From Chionoecetes opilio (lineage: Eukaryota > Arthropoda > Malacostraca > Decapoda > Majidae): a stretch of 64,000 nt of DNA. A program made the translations under genes and the position numbers. The number at the start of each line of letters is the position of its first letter. Position 1 is the stretch's first letter. A model generated the notes under the pieces. The model ran no database searches and was not told the DNA's origin. It saw nothing but the letters and a program-made list of their open reading frames with translations. This document shows positions 33,861 to 46,083 of the stretch, piece by piece. The DNA lies in the NCBI GenBank assembly GCA_016584305.1, contig JACEEZ010016288.1, positions 1 through 64,000 of the forward strand, given 5' to 3'.

Positions 33861-35739
33861 CCCCAAAAATCCTTTTAAAAAATTTTTTGATTTGGGGGGG
33901 TTTAAAAACCCCACCCAACCCCGGGAAAATTCTTACCTTCTGGGGTCCCCCGGGGAACAGGGGGCCGATATTTCACAGGGTCAATATAAAAATTGTTGGG
34001 GCCAAACGGGGCGGAAGGGGCCCAAACCATCAACCCTTTTGAGCCTTCCAAAAAACTGCCCTCGGGGGCCTAAGTCACCCCACAGCCGGGCCCTTTAAAT
34101 TTAAAAAAGGAGGAAGGAAAAAAAAAAGGGGAAAATTGAGTCTAAAAAAGGCTTTTTTTATAAAAAACCGTGGCCCCCGGGGCGACCTAAACCAAAAAAG
34201 AATTGATTAAAACCTTTGGCCCCCTCCCCCCACCCCCCCACCTTTTGGGGAAAAAAGGGGGGAAAAAAGAAGGTTAAAACCGGGGGACCCTAGGGGTTGT
34301 TTTTTTGAAACCCCCCTTTTGAAGGTTTAAAAAAAATTTAAAAGGAGGTTAAAATAACCCCCCCCGGGGGAAAAGGGTAAGAGAAGGTTAAACCGGGGGG
34401 TTTTTTGAGGGGGAAGGGGCCCCTATTAAAGGTTAGGTTTTTTTTTTTTTTTTAGGGTTTTTAGATTACGGGGGGGGGTGGGGGGGGGGGGGGGAGATCG
34501 GGGGGAAAGGGGACCCCCCCCCAAGGGGGTTTTTATTTTAAATTTTTTTTTAGATTAGGGTTTTTTGGGCTTTTTTAAAATTTAATTCCAAAAAAAAAGG
34601 GTTTTCCCGGGATCCCAAAATTTTGCCCCCACCCAAAAACCCCCCGGGTTTCCCCCACGGGTTTCCCCAAGTTTGTTTGGGGGAAGGGGAAGAGTATGGG
34701 CAAACCTAAAAATTTTACCATCCCTTCTTTTTTTAAAATTTTTATAATAAATTTTTTTTAAAACCCAAGGGCCCTTTAAAATTTTTAATAAAAATTTAAT
34801 CATTTATTTTAAATTTTCCAACTCCTAGATTGTGTTGTTGATTCCCTTGATCTTTAATCGGAAGCCAACACCCTTCTTTTTGGGTTTACGCTTTTTTTGG
34901 GTGGGAACTGTACCCTAGGCTATAGCCAGTGGCTTGGGCCCTAAGTTTCATAAAATTTTCATATATAAAAGGAAAAAACATTCTTTAAAAATAAAAAAAA
35001 ACCTTGGAAGTAACTCCCGTCAGTAAATTTATATAAAACCAAAAATTTCTAGGCAAGGGAGCTAAAATTTTCCGGGAAAATAAGGGGTTAGGTTATCCTG
35101 TACTTCATAATTTTAACCAAGGGGGGGTGACCCTTTCTTTGGGTTTTGGGGAAAACATCAATGTGTTAATTCTAAAAGGAATATTTGCTTGAGCGGCCCA
35201 ACAAAAAAAAAACCTTTAAACCCAATTAGGTGATAGAGTCCCCCAAATTTTTGGTCAAAATTTACTATAGCTAATATACTTTCCCCAATTTAGCTGGGGT
35301 TTATTGCTTAAAAATGCCCCAAAAATTGGCAACAAAAAAAAAAAAAATCCCCCAGACCCCTCAGCTGCTCAGTCTTGCTTCGCTCGGCACCCCTCTTTGT
35401 AAAATTTTGTAATGAAGGGGCCAGGGCCCCACAAAAGGGGCTGCCCAGGGGCCTCCAAAGGTCTAAATCGGGGCCCTGCCTACCAAAACTCAGCGGGAAT
35501 TAAAATTTACCACAATAAACTTGTATTAATGTATTTCCCTTTTTGCCATCCACTGGATACTTCTGCAAGTTGTTTTAATCTTGTCCATCCTGCTGCAGCA
35601 CCTTGGGGTTTTGGGGAACTAGCCCCAATGAGGCTTGGGGTTCCATGCAGGCTGAAATAAGCATCAAGCAATTAATTATAATAAAAGGCAATGTGGGAAA
35701 CAGACTAATGAAGGATTAAAATTTGAATGTGAATAAAGG

Positions 35740-36330
35740 GGGAAAATTCTGCAGCCGGGCATGTATGATATTTTTATTTACAATAATTTTTAAAAAGGGA
35801 TCTAGTAAAAATTTGGTGTATAATACGATATAAATCATTGCTATTCTATGAAATTTTGGGTGGGGCCCATAAAAATTTTTTGAAAATGACTTTTTCATTA
35901 ATATCTAAGAAACCCATAAACGTAAGGAAAAAAACGGTATGGGAACTTTAAAAACATGCAGCCCCCTTGGGACGGCCCAAAAACCAGGGGGTAAGCGGAA
36001 GTAAAATTTATGCATGAATAAAGCCCAAATTAATTTTTTTCGTAAATTTTTAAAAAAAACAAATATCCCCCCCCCAAGAACACGACAGGGGATGACAAAC
36101 GGATTGGGGACATTGGGTAGAATTCGCAAACTGGAAATAATGTTTGTGCCTATTTCTTCTTAGGAAAAGTTTCGTCGGAAAATGCCAAATACCGAATGGG
36201 GCCCAAAAATTTTTTGGGGAAAATTTTGCAGCCAAAAAAGTATGATATTTTATTTTTAAAAATATATAGGGAAAAATGAATCAGTAATAATTGTGTATAA
36301 TGCGATATAAATTTAAATTTTTATTTGTAA
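35740..36330. repeat. Two direct copies of an AT-rich unit
   Basis: Segments near 35742-35835 and 36222-36315 share TTCTGCAGCC/TTTTGCAGCC, GTATGATATTTTTATTT, and GTGTATAATACGATATAAAT with small differences. The unit is unidentified. Run-rich context lowers certainty. Confidence 0.4.
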
Positions 36331-39300
36331 TTTCCCCAAGAGGGATTTATTTGTGGATGGGAAAAAAAAACCGAAACCCGGAAAAAAATTTCTTTACTCT
36401 AACTCCCAAACCGTAAGTCGTTGAGCTTTTGTACTTCCCCAGCCAAAAGAAGTAAACCTTTACGTTGCTAAAAATTATGTTAATGGTCATTGGGCCGACA
36501 AAAGTCGCATAAACTCGTTGTCAGAACAAAAAACCAAAAAATTCATACATGGCAACTGGAAAAAACCAAAAAAGTCCCCCACCTTTAAATAAGGGTTTTA
36601 AGCAAAACTGGCAACGTCCGCACAACAAACCCTGTTTTCCCAATCGTTGGACTTTAAAAGTTTCAAAAAAAAGCGTCCGAACGAAAAAAAACGGTCAAAA
36701 GTCTAAACCCTTCCACGTTCCTCTTTTATACAAATAAAAATAAAAATAGGGATGATAGGGGATATAAAAAATTTAATATAGAAGGTATATAGAGTTTTTT
36801 GGGGGGGGGGGCCGGGGAAGGTTTTTGGGGGGTTTTTCGTACAGAAAAAAGGCCACCTACGTTCGGTTTAAAAAAAATTTAACTGAAGAAAAAAGTTGTA
36901 GAGGGCCACAAGTTCTATCGGGAAATGGGGCCTAAAAAAATTACATTCAGTCCTACAAAAAAGTCCGCCGGGGCCCGCCACAAAACCCTCCCCCCAGAAA
37001 GCCATCCTTTACATTTTGGGGACAGGTTTACAAAAAAGGCCACTTACGATGGGACTTCCTTTTTATAGGAAAAAAATTTTTCCCTTTTACACAACACACA
37101 CACCCCCCCTCTCTCTCTCTCTCTCTCTCTCTTTTAAACTGGTATTTCCCTTTCCAAATTTTTTGGAGATAAAGGGAGTTGGACTGCTCCAGGCTTAAAT
37201 TTTTTTTGGCAGCTTGGTGGCAATGGAAACCCCCAGCAATTCATTTTTTTAAAATTTACTTTCCCTAGCATTTGTTTCCCAAAATGACAAATACAAATGG
37301 GGCCCCAGATTTTCTTTTTTTTTAGCACCACGGGATTTAACCCATTTTCCTTTTAGTTCTTCATTTAGTGGGGGTATGATGAAAGTGTTGTTTAGTTCCT
37401 TTTTAATGGAAAAGATTTTCACCCACCCAACAATACACACAGTAGGATATTTGGCCAAAAAAGTTTAAAACAGCATTAAAAGATGTGTAAATACAGAGGG
37501 GGCCCCCCGACCCTTCCACCAGGCCACCGGGCCCAAATGACTGACCCCCCTTAAAAATTTTTTGAACCGTGGGTGCCGCGATACAGTTTGACGTCACGAC
37601 CCCCTGCGCAAAAAAATGGCCCGCTAAAGGGGTTGTTTGGTCGCCGCCCCCCCCACGTGGGCGTTTACCTTCAGTTGTTTTTCCCGGTGTTAGTATCTGG
37701 ATATTGTGACAAATGTTTAGCGAAGATGACTGCTTGCAGGAAAACTTGTTTGTGAGCCCGGTTAAATGGACCAAAAAGGGTTTTGCGGTGTTTTCAGAGA
37801 CACCAAAAATATATTTTTTTTGACCTGCAATAGGTGCTTGGGTTCCCAATGGTGTAGTTTTAAATTTTTCGAAACCAAAAAAATTTTAAACCCCAACCCC
37901 AACCTTAAAAGGTTTTTAAAGAAACCCCAAAATAACCTTAAAACCCCAAAGAATATTTTTTTTGGGGGGGGGGGTTGCGCAAAAAAAAAACTAGCACCCA
38001 AATTTGAACAAACACCTATTTTTAGGGCCCAAAAAAAAATAGTCGGGGGTCTCTGAAAACAACCCCGGGAAAAATCTCGTCCATTTAAAACCCTTAAGAC
38101 TTAATTTCTGCATCCATGATTTTTAGGACCGTTACCGTAGAAAGTCAAGTTTGCCACCGCACTAATGTCGCCCGGCGCCATATTAAGGGAATGATAGCCT
38201 CACTTTCTGTGTGTTGTGCCACTGAAAAATGTTTCACAGTAGTTTATATCAGACTGTATAAAAAAAAAAAAAAAAAAAACTAATTTTGTTTCAGCGTTGT
38301 TTTATGTGCTTTTTAGTGCAAATTTTAAAACGGTTTCCCCCAATTTTTACTACGCGTTTTTTTTTTTTTTTTTTTTTCGCGGGGGGGACAGGGCCCCCGC
38401 GGGGGGGAAAGGGGCACTCAAAATAAATAAAAAAATAGAAAGGCGGGCTTTTTTGTTGGTTTGCCACTTTGTAAAATATTTTTTCATTTTTTCATTTATA
38501 GCCATACATGACCACAGATGAAGAAACAAAATGACACCAAAACATCACCACCAGGGCTCCCAGGGTTCTCCTCACAACAACCCCACACACCCCACACGGT
38601 AGTAATGGACGAGGATGCGCCCCCGGGGGTTTTTTAGAGACACACCATTGTTCCCGGCCAAATTTTGCTTTTTTGGGGCAATATCCAGATGAACACCCAA
38701 AAAATCCCCTTTGGGGGGACCCAAAAATATTTTTGGTTTAAAATTTTTAAATTACCAAAAACCCAAAGATTTTCTGATGCCCCCTTATGTTTTTCTGGTG
38801 TGTTTTTTTTGTGTTTTGAAAAAAATCTGGGTAAAAGTTTCTGTCGCCCTTTTTTTTTTTTTATTTTTATAGGTAGATAAAGGAATTTTTTTATTTTTTT
38901 TTAGTTAGGTAAAGGTTTTGGTTTTTGGTTAGGGGTTTGGTTCATTTTTTTTTTTTTTTTTTTTTTCATTTATGCCAGAAAAAAAAAAAAAAGCGACAGA
39001 AATGGTTAGCAGATTCATTTCAAATCACATTTAAAAAAACAAACCCGAAAAAAAAAAAAGGGGGATCAGAAAAAACGTTGGTTGGGTTTTTAAATTTTTT
39101 TAAAATTAAAAAATTAGGTTTTGTAAAATTAATTTCATTAGGAAAAATTTTTTGGTAGGAAGTTTTTTAAAAAGGAAAATAAAAGGGGGGGATAAAAATT
39201 GGGGGGAAAAATTTTTTTTTTAGGGTTGGTGTAAATTTTTTTTTTGATTTTTGTGATATTGAGTTTTTGTTTGGGGGGTTTTTTTTTTATATATTGAAGG

Positions 39301-39839
39301 GCGGTTTTGGGGGTTGGTGGAAGGGGGGGATGGGGTTTTTGTTTGGGGGGGGGGGGAAATTTTGGGGGGGGGGTTTTTTTTTAGTTGTTTAATTAGGGGT
39401 TCCCCCCCAATTTTGTTTTACGGGAAAAGGGTGTGATGAAACGTTTTAAAGGGGCCCCGGTTTATTTTTTGCCCCGGAAACCCGGGGTGAGGCCCCTTTG
39501 TTGCTTTGTTGGTGGTTGGGAAAAAGAGAGGTTTTGGGAAGGGTTGGGGTGTTGGGGGTTTTTTTTTTGGGAGTGTTAAAAACCTGTTTTGGGGGAAAAC
39601 TGTTTTTGGGGGGCCCCAACAAACATGAATTCCCGGGAAAAACACAAAGGTCCAGGTTTTTAGGGGTTGGGGAAAAGGCCCCCAGGGGTTTTGATGGCGA
39701 ATTTACCCTTGGGGGGGCGGGCAGTTCCAAGGGGCCCCCCCCGGGGACACAGGGCTGGGCCCCCCCGGGGGTTTGCAAAACCCCGCGGGGGTTTGGGGGG
39801 GAGGTTTTCTTGGGGCGGGCCCCAGTGGTTGGGAAAAAC

Positions 39840-40710
39840 CCGGGAAGTTTTAGGGGTGGGGAAAAGGGTTTTCAAAAAAAAAAAAAAAAAAGGGGTGGGG
39901 GAAAGGGGGACCTTTAAAACCAAACCAAACACCCCCACCCACAGTGGTTTTTAAGAAAATGAAGTTTAGAGTGTGGGAAAAGATTTCCCAAAAGGGGTGA
40001 CCTCACCCAAAACCCCCCGGGCACACAGTGGTGTTAAGAATTTTGGAATGTTTTGAGTGTGGGAAAAATTCTAAAAGGGTGACCTCACCAAAACACCCTA
40101 CACCCCCCCCCCCCAAAAAATTTTGGGATTTAAAAAAAAAATTAAAAAGAAAAGGGGGTTTAGAAGTTGGGGTTTGGGGAAAAAATTTACACAATGGGTT
40201 CCCTCACCACACCCCACCCTGACACACAGTGGTGTTTAAAAACAAAGAAAAGTTTTGAGTGTGGGAAAAGATTTTTCTACAAAAAGTGAAAAACAAAAAC
40301 AAAACCCTTTACACACAGTGGTGTTAAGAATTTTGGAAAGTTTTTGAGTTTGGGGAAAAAATTTACTCAAAAGGGCTAACCTCACCAAACACACCCTTTA
40401 CACACAGTGGGTTTAAAAATCATGAAGCCTAGGGGTGTGGGAAAAGGTTTATCCCGATTTACAACTCAAACCCCAAAACCCACCTTTTTGGGGCACACTG
40501 GCTTGGGGGGAGTTCAAGTGTTTATATTTTTAGCAAGGGGTTTCAAGGGCAAAAAAGGGGATATTGCCCCCCCAGAAGATTTACTTTTGAGGGGGGTGTG
40601 TTGGGATGGGAAAAATGTGGTTTTACCCCGGGCCCGTGGAGGGGTCCCGTTTGGGAATGGGTGGCGGTGGGGGGCAGTGTTTCAAAGTGTGGTGGAAAGG
40701 GATATTATGT
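39840..40710 (+). pseudogene. C2H2 zinc-finger array, frame-disrupted
   Basis: A unit of about 85-95 bases repeats five or six times, with ACACACAGTGGTGTTAAGAA starts at about 40022, 40216, 40312 and 40400 and weaker ones at 39845 and 39940. The sense translation gives pieces of the C2H2 consensus: the linker HTGVK, then FECFECGK, a basic stretch and LTKH. Twenty-eight-codon spacing (84 bases) and the TGEKP-like linker identify a tandem DNA-binding zinc-finger protein, nuclear in other animals. Finger residues are smeared by run expansion, so intactness cannot be judged. The block ends with a stop near 40713 and AT-rich DNA with AATAAA at 40768, as in a terminal exon. This may be the only host-like gene in the window. 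Confidence 0.6.
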
Positions 40711-41100
40711 TTTGATGTAATTCTTTGTTTATTTTTTTATATTTTAAAACCCTAATGACTTTACAATCAATAAAAAATCAGCCCAAAAGGGGTTTAATTT
40801 TAATTTTATTAATACAAATACTTATGCAAAAAATAAGCCTTTAAATTTTTTATATCTTAGGGAAAATAAAAAATTTAAAAATACAAAAAGTTTCAGCAAC
40901 CCCTTTTTACTGACCTTCCACTAACTAATCTGGGGAATCTCTAGAAAAATCTTTTTAAAAATGTTCCCCCAAGTCCCGGATTTCAAAAAAAATGTAAAAT
41001 GTAAAAAATTGGGGTGCAGTTATACCTTTTCCCTAAGTACAACATGCTATACAGTTAAAAATTTTTTCTGTTTTAAATAAGATTAAAATGGGAAAAATTT
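40711..41100. other. AT-rich stretch after the zinc-finger array
   Basis: Run-rich, AT-rich DNA with CAATAAAAAA near 40767, a candidate polyadenylation signal for the array upstream. Nothing else seen. Confidence 0.35.
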
Positions 41101-41109
41101 TCCAGACAT

Positions 41110-41424
41110 AAAAGAGAGAGAGAGAGAGGGCGGGGGGAGAGAGGGGATGGGGAAAAGAGAGAGAGAGGGGAGGAGAGAGAAAGAGCCCAAAAGAGAGAGG
41201 GAGGGGAGAGAGAGGAGAGAGAGAAAAGAGAGAAAAGAGAGAGAGAGGACCCAAAAGACAACCAAATGAAAAAAGTGGGAAAAGAAACAAAACGAAGGGA
41301 GAGAGAGGGAAGAGGAGAGAGAGAGAGAAAGAGAAAAGAGAGAGAGAGGAGAAAGGGGGGGGGAAAAACGGGGGAAAAGAGAGGGGGAGAGAGAGGGAGA
41401 GAGAGAAGGGGGAGAGAGAAGGGG

Positions 41425-41467
<43 letters not shown>

Positions 41468-41473
41468 AAAAAA
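41110..41473. repeat. GA microsatellite
   Basis: About 360 bases of GAGAGA with AAA and GGGG interruptions. The Ser/Leu-rich minus-strand frames and Glu/Arg-rich plus-strand frames are repeat translations. Confidence 0.9.
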
Positions 41474-41642
41474 ATACACCACAGTTGAATCTGCAGCAAG
41501 GTAGACGTCTATGTATGGCAGCACAAGGGCCTTCCTATTCCTCTCCCCATCCACCTGAGGACCTCCACTCACCCCTAACAAACTACACCCACTCACACCA
41601 TGAACTAAGCCCCCTTTTTTCTTTTTTTCTTTCTAAGGTAAT

Positions 41643-42153
41643 TTAGTGGGGGCGCCCCCCCGGAATTATAGTCCGCGATTCCCGCGATTCCGCCCCATCG
41701 CGGGACTACCAAAAAAACGATCGCGGAAATTTGGGAATTTAAAATTTGAACTAATTCCACGATCGCGATTGCGATCGTGGACATTTTTTTGCCTTTACTT
41801 CCGCGATTTTTAGTCCACGATCCAAAATTTTAAACTACTTTATAAATATTTCAACTTTTATTTCTATTGTCCAATCAGTACTTTGCTTCTGTTTGCTTAG
41901 TTAATACTTAATAGGTTAATGGTTAATACACTTAAGAGTTAAGACTTAACAGTTATTACTTAATGGGGTATAATGGCTTAATGCTTTATTTCTTCGAAGA
42001 AAAACTTCGCTAGCGATTACCGATCGCGGAATAAACGATCGCGGAATTTTAATTCAAACTTAAATAAATATTCCGCGATCGCGGAACGCCAAATTTTCGA
42101 TCGCGGAATAGCGATAGTGGACCACCTATTTTTGGATCGCGTGCCCAGCACTG
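41643..42153. mobile_element. hAT-type MITE with 8-bp target duplication and CGATCGCGG motifs
   Basis: AAGGTAAT occurs immediately left (41635-41642) and immediately right (42154-42161) of a 511-base block, the 8-bp duplication expected of hAT elements. The right end reads on the minus strand as CAGTGCTGGGCACGCGATCC, a typical hAT-like start; the left end TTAGTGGGGGCGCCC is a blurred version. The interior is filled with CGATCGCGGAA words in both orientations, including the perfect palindrome TTCCGCGATCGCGGAA at 42071-42086. No ORF. Confidence 0.7.
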
Positions 42154-42208
42154 AAGGTAATACGTAATACCTCCAAGTGAAGTACAAACAAACTGCACCC
42201 ACTCACAC

Positions 42209-42308
<100 letters not shown>

Positions 42309-42427
42309 CGTAGATTATATACATACTAAAAATATAAAAGCAGGAGAAACTTGGACTCATATTAATTTGAATGCAATAACGAGACGAACTTTATATGTAT
42401 ATACGAAATACATAGAAGCTTGAAACC

Positions 42428-42431
<4 letters not shown>

Positions 42432-42521
<90 letters not shown>
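42432..42521. repeat. CT microsatellite, second array
   Basis: Pure CT run of about 90 bases, followed by CTAAGGTAATACATAATACC, which matches the sequence at 42154-42174. Confidence 0.95.
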
Positions 42522-42523
<2 letters not shown>

Positions 42524-42923
42524 AGGTAATACATAATACCTCCCAAGTGAAGTACAAACAGTGAGTTAATCTTCCATTGAGTGAGCATTGAAGTGAAAGA
42601 ATATATAGTATAGCACAAAAGGAAAAATTACGTCATTGAATTGCCTGTAGTTTATGCGTCTATATATATATTTAAGGCGGCGTCACACTAGCACTTTTTC
42701 CGTCTAGATTTTTCTGCAACTTTCTAAAAACTAACAATTTTCTGACTGCAAGCCGTCACAACACACAATCGTTCGCCTGCACTACCAGTCAGCTGTTCCC
42801 TCGACTGTAAACAAACATGGCTCCGACGCCAGGCAAGCTATCGCTGGTATACACTTAATTATGTGTATTATCAATAGTAGACCTACTATCGACCTAGATA
42901 TAATAAGACATAGATAAGACCTA

Positions 42924-43010
42924 GAATATCAAGGCCTTCTTGGTGTACAAGTCTGATCTGTGGTCCCAGAGACAAGGGTGGCCTCGTATGCATTCAACGA
43001 GAAATTCTTC
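42924..43010 (-). pseudogene. MADF-domain fragment, N-terminal part
   Basis: The minus-strand reading EEFLVECIRGHPCLWDHRSD followed by LYTKKALIF is the first helix and following turn of a MADF domain, then a stop. The rest of the domain is absent. A sequence resembling a DNA transposon end (AAGGCGGCGTCACACTAGCA at 42675) lies 250 bases beyond it. It is the second MADF relic in the window (see 9262) but not obviously the same gene. Confidence 0.6.
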
Positions 43011-43248
43011 TGAGCTACGTGTCCACAGCATTTCGTCTATAATCTTAAGTTGAAGTCTTGAAGAGTGAGAAACAAATTTTGAGTGTGTCTTGAAAAAGAA
43101 ACACAACAATCGAGTCATGCGAGAGACTGTTGGCTGTTATATAGAACCGGCTTTTAAATGTATCTACATTTACAGTCAACTACAGTGGTTGTCCTACCGC
43201 CTTTGACACTTCAAGCCACTATATTCGAGGTCAGACGACATATGCCAA

Positions 43249-44822
43249 CTACCCACTGACAGGAGCACAGTGTATAGGCATATTATTACACTCTTTCAGC
43301 CAGATAGGGCCTTTAAACCATAATCCTGTGTTCAATTTGAGGGTAGAATTTCCTCGCGACACATTATTATTAGGATTTTCATTAGTGGCGATGTATTGAT
43401 TATGAACTGGAATACCACTTTCCTCTACTACCTCATTAATTGGTGTGGGCAAGAAAGTGGTTCCAATTTTTGTAATTAATTGGAGTTGTGCATGACTAGG
43501 AATACTCTCCTCTTGTTCGGCTTGGTGAGTATGTGGCATGGGTCCCATTATTACCTTACCACCAGCGCTGGTGAACATAGAGACGTTATGTATTTTGATG
43601 ACCTTTCTTAGGTAATGCCCAAAATAATCAGCGCCTATTATTAATTGGAAGGGACCATCAACGTCTTTGAAGGTATTACTAACTAGTTTAACACCATTGT
43701 CCCTCAGCATTTCAGCTGTGTCTTTTAGTCCATTAACAGTTAAACTAATACCAATATTATTAACTACAGCAGCTACCCTACATTTATATTTTCCTAATTG
43801 GACTAGGGGTTGAACTATGTCAAAGGTTTGAGCCTCATTATTGGCGAGAACACCTGATATAGCTAAATTAACTTTATTAATTATGGGTAGTTGTAATAAT
43901 TCAACTATCTCCCTGCTTATGAAGGATCGTTGTGCACCACTGTCAAACATTGTCTTTACATTGACTGAATTACCATTGTGGCACACCTTCAAAACGGCAC
44001 TAGGAACAGCTGCTGAACTACTCTTATTAGTGACTGCCATTTTAACTACTGTAGGGTCTGAGTTATTATCACTGTTAGGACAAAGAGCGATGTTATGAAT
44101 AGATTGTTTACATTTCCTACAAGTTCTTAAGCTTATAGGGCATGCATTTGAAGCATGTTTACCACGGAGACAGGTTAGGCAGTTACCAAGGCTCATTAAC
44201 CTTTCAACTCTCGTGTAACAATCTGAATAGATATTACATGTGGAGGGTGGATGTTCCCCCTCACATAAGACACAATTTATTCTTCGTACTTCAATATTAG
44301 TAGCCCCGGATGTAGGGATTGTATCTATTATTTGAGTAGGTCTAAGTGGTTTACTGGTAGGCTGAGAAGTTTGAATCTTAATTACAGGCTGTTTGATTTG
44401 CGTAACAGGCGCAGGATGAATACCCACTAACGAGGGATCTTCAAATTCTGAGGGAGGCTGGCTGATATAGCTGATTACCCTCAGGCGTAATAATCGTGAT
44501 CTCCCTGTGGGGGGTTCTTACCCTGCAAATTTTGGGTTAAAGAAGCTTTAGCTGTTGATGAAATATAAGCACACTCCAGTATTCCCTCATATTCAATTAT
44601 TTTATCGAGATATCTTTGACATTCGTGTTCATGATTGATAACACATAGCTGAATCATTTCTTTATCCCCAGCTTGTCTTAATTGAACTACATATAGGCAG
44701 TAAGCCTCCTCATATTTATTCCATTGCTCATTTAACAATGGTAGACCTGTCTTTATATTAATATAATCAATAGGAATTGACTTAATTGCGTCCTCACATT
44801 TATTATAAATTCGTGTGAGCAT
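43249..44822 (-). pseudogene. BEL/Pao retrotransposon gag-protease region
   Basis: The minus-strand frame from 44822 encodes the gag C-terminal part (NKCEDAIKSIPIDYINIKTG). A one-base frame change near 44485 leads into a 392-codon frame ending at 43249. That frame has three zinc knuckles (CVLCEGEHPPSTC, CLTCLRGKHASNAC, CRKCKQSIHNIALC) and then a Pao-type aspartic protease with the MFDSGAQRSFISREIVELLQ active-site segment and ADYFGHYL flap-like region. Gag packages the RNA and the protease matures the polyprotein. After the protease the frame jumps to LNTGLWFKGPIWLKE, a phrase that normally precedes the integrase in this family. An internal deletion of RT and RNase H is therefore likely. Nothing of the integrase was seen. 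Confidence 0.8.
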
Positions 44823-45210
44823 TGCTAACTTAGCTGATAATAAATGCTTAGCTAATTTCGCTATGATTTAGTTAATTAACTCAAATAGAATATTAAATGC
44901 AAGATTACGTTACTATATATATAGTTGTTAGTTGATAATTAATTATATTATAAGTGCGGGAAGCGCTGTTGGCTGGCCTAACAAGGCGCATAACCAGGCC
45001 TATGACCAACCCCCACTTAAATTATTACAACTAACTAGTCTACGTAACCTCTGATGCTATCTACTACCTGGCATATGGTAGTTACCCGGCTGAGTCGTTC
45101 CTGACGCCGCAAAACAGCCCGCCTCCAGCCTCGTAACCAGCAATTGTTTTAGGCTCATAATTATACGTCTCACAACGACCACCTTGAATCACATGAACAT
45201 CAATATTCCT

Positions 45211-45224
45211 CACTCGGGGCACCA
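45211..45224 (-). promoter_or_regulatory. Primer binding site of the BEL/Pao element
   Basis: On the minus strand TGGTGCCCCGAGTG, starting with the TGG expected opposite a tRNA CCA end, lies about 390 bases upstream of the gag frame. The 5' LTR should begin to the right of it, after a few bases. Confidence 0.5.
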
Positions 45225-45229
45225 ATAAA

Positions 45230-46083
45230 TTTGGTGATTTATAAAACATACATATATTTAATATGAGGTCTTACCTAATCAATCAAACCCATGTCTATCT
45301 CATCCCGACACAATACCCCAGCTAATCAACTAACTAGGATACTTATCGGTGGATAGTGGGTTGAAATCGTTATAGGCTTTTATCAACACTGCCTGTTCTT
45401 GTGATCCGATGTGGTCGCCGCGTGATCAGACCGCCCGTGAAGTACAGAGGCGGAGAGATGGAGGCGAGTGCTTTGTTATCGCGTCAGGTTTTCATAACCC
45501 TGTTATCTTGACGCGGCGGATTGTTATCTCTTGTGTTGATTTTAACACGTCCTATTGTCTTTACACTTATATGTACAAATTAACGTACGTACAAAATCTC
45601 TTCTGGTAATCAGAGAAGAGATATTAACTCGATAGAGGTGTGGAGTGAACTTGTACTTGTACTTATAGACAAGCACGTATATTAGATGTTACTCCTGGAA
45701 GGGTCTAGAGTGTATTGACCTCCGTAAGTGGGCGGCTGGTGACGGCCACCACAAATTACACGTGTCACCTTTAGGTAGGCGGCAGGTGGACCACCTCAAT
45801 TGGTGCAAATTTAAATGACGGCGACCAATAGCCAGTCGCTCCAATCAAGGTGCTAATTATAAGGTGCAAATGCGTAATATTATTGGGAATGTTCAATTAT
45901 ACTATCCCAGTATTTATCATTTACTTAAATTACCTTAAATAATACCCATTACCATTTAAATTATATATACACATCCCTATACGCATCCCCCTATGACGAG
46001 CGGACAATACCTCCCTCACTAGGGGGGGGGGGAACCAAACCACCACTCTACCAATTATGAGAGGGTGTTTGGTGGATAATTTC
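45230..46083 (-). other. Probable BEL/Pao 5' LTR region
   Basis: Lies directly upstream (minus sense) of the primer binding site and before the next element. I cannot set the outer LTR end because no second copy is present in the window. The 66-codon plus-strand frame at 45409-45609 has no recognisable motif. Confidence 0.35.

Larger units (their letters stand above)
32990..41000. other. Second run-rich zone with corrupted copies of adjacent DNA
   Basis: The texture matches 1-7250. Several blocks can be aligned to cleaner neighbours. The block at 33148-33860 follows 32005-32770 in order (GGCACGTCCTAATG, ACAAAAG.GCCTGAA.ACGGG, CATATTACAA, CCCAAA..A.TTTGGGGA). The block at 34575-34745 is an inverted version of 32650-32770. 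The block at 35563-35715 follows 31068-31225, and 37960-38245 holds versions of the 26.7-kb element end and the 28.4-kb MITE. Between the matches, bases are replaced by lengthened runs of their neighbours. Apart from the zinc-finger array, I call no genes here. Confidence 0.65.

Noticed and set aside
42821..42860. First exon starting ATGGCTCCGACGCC with a GTATAC donor
   Set aside because: The frame ends after 13 codons and nothing downstream supports splicing.
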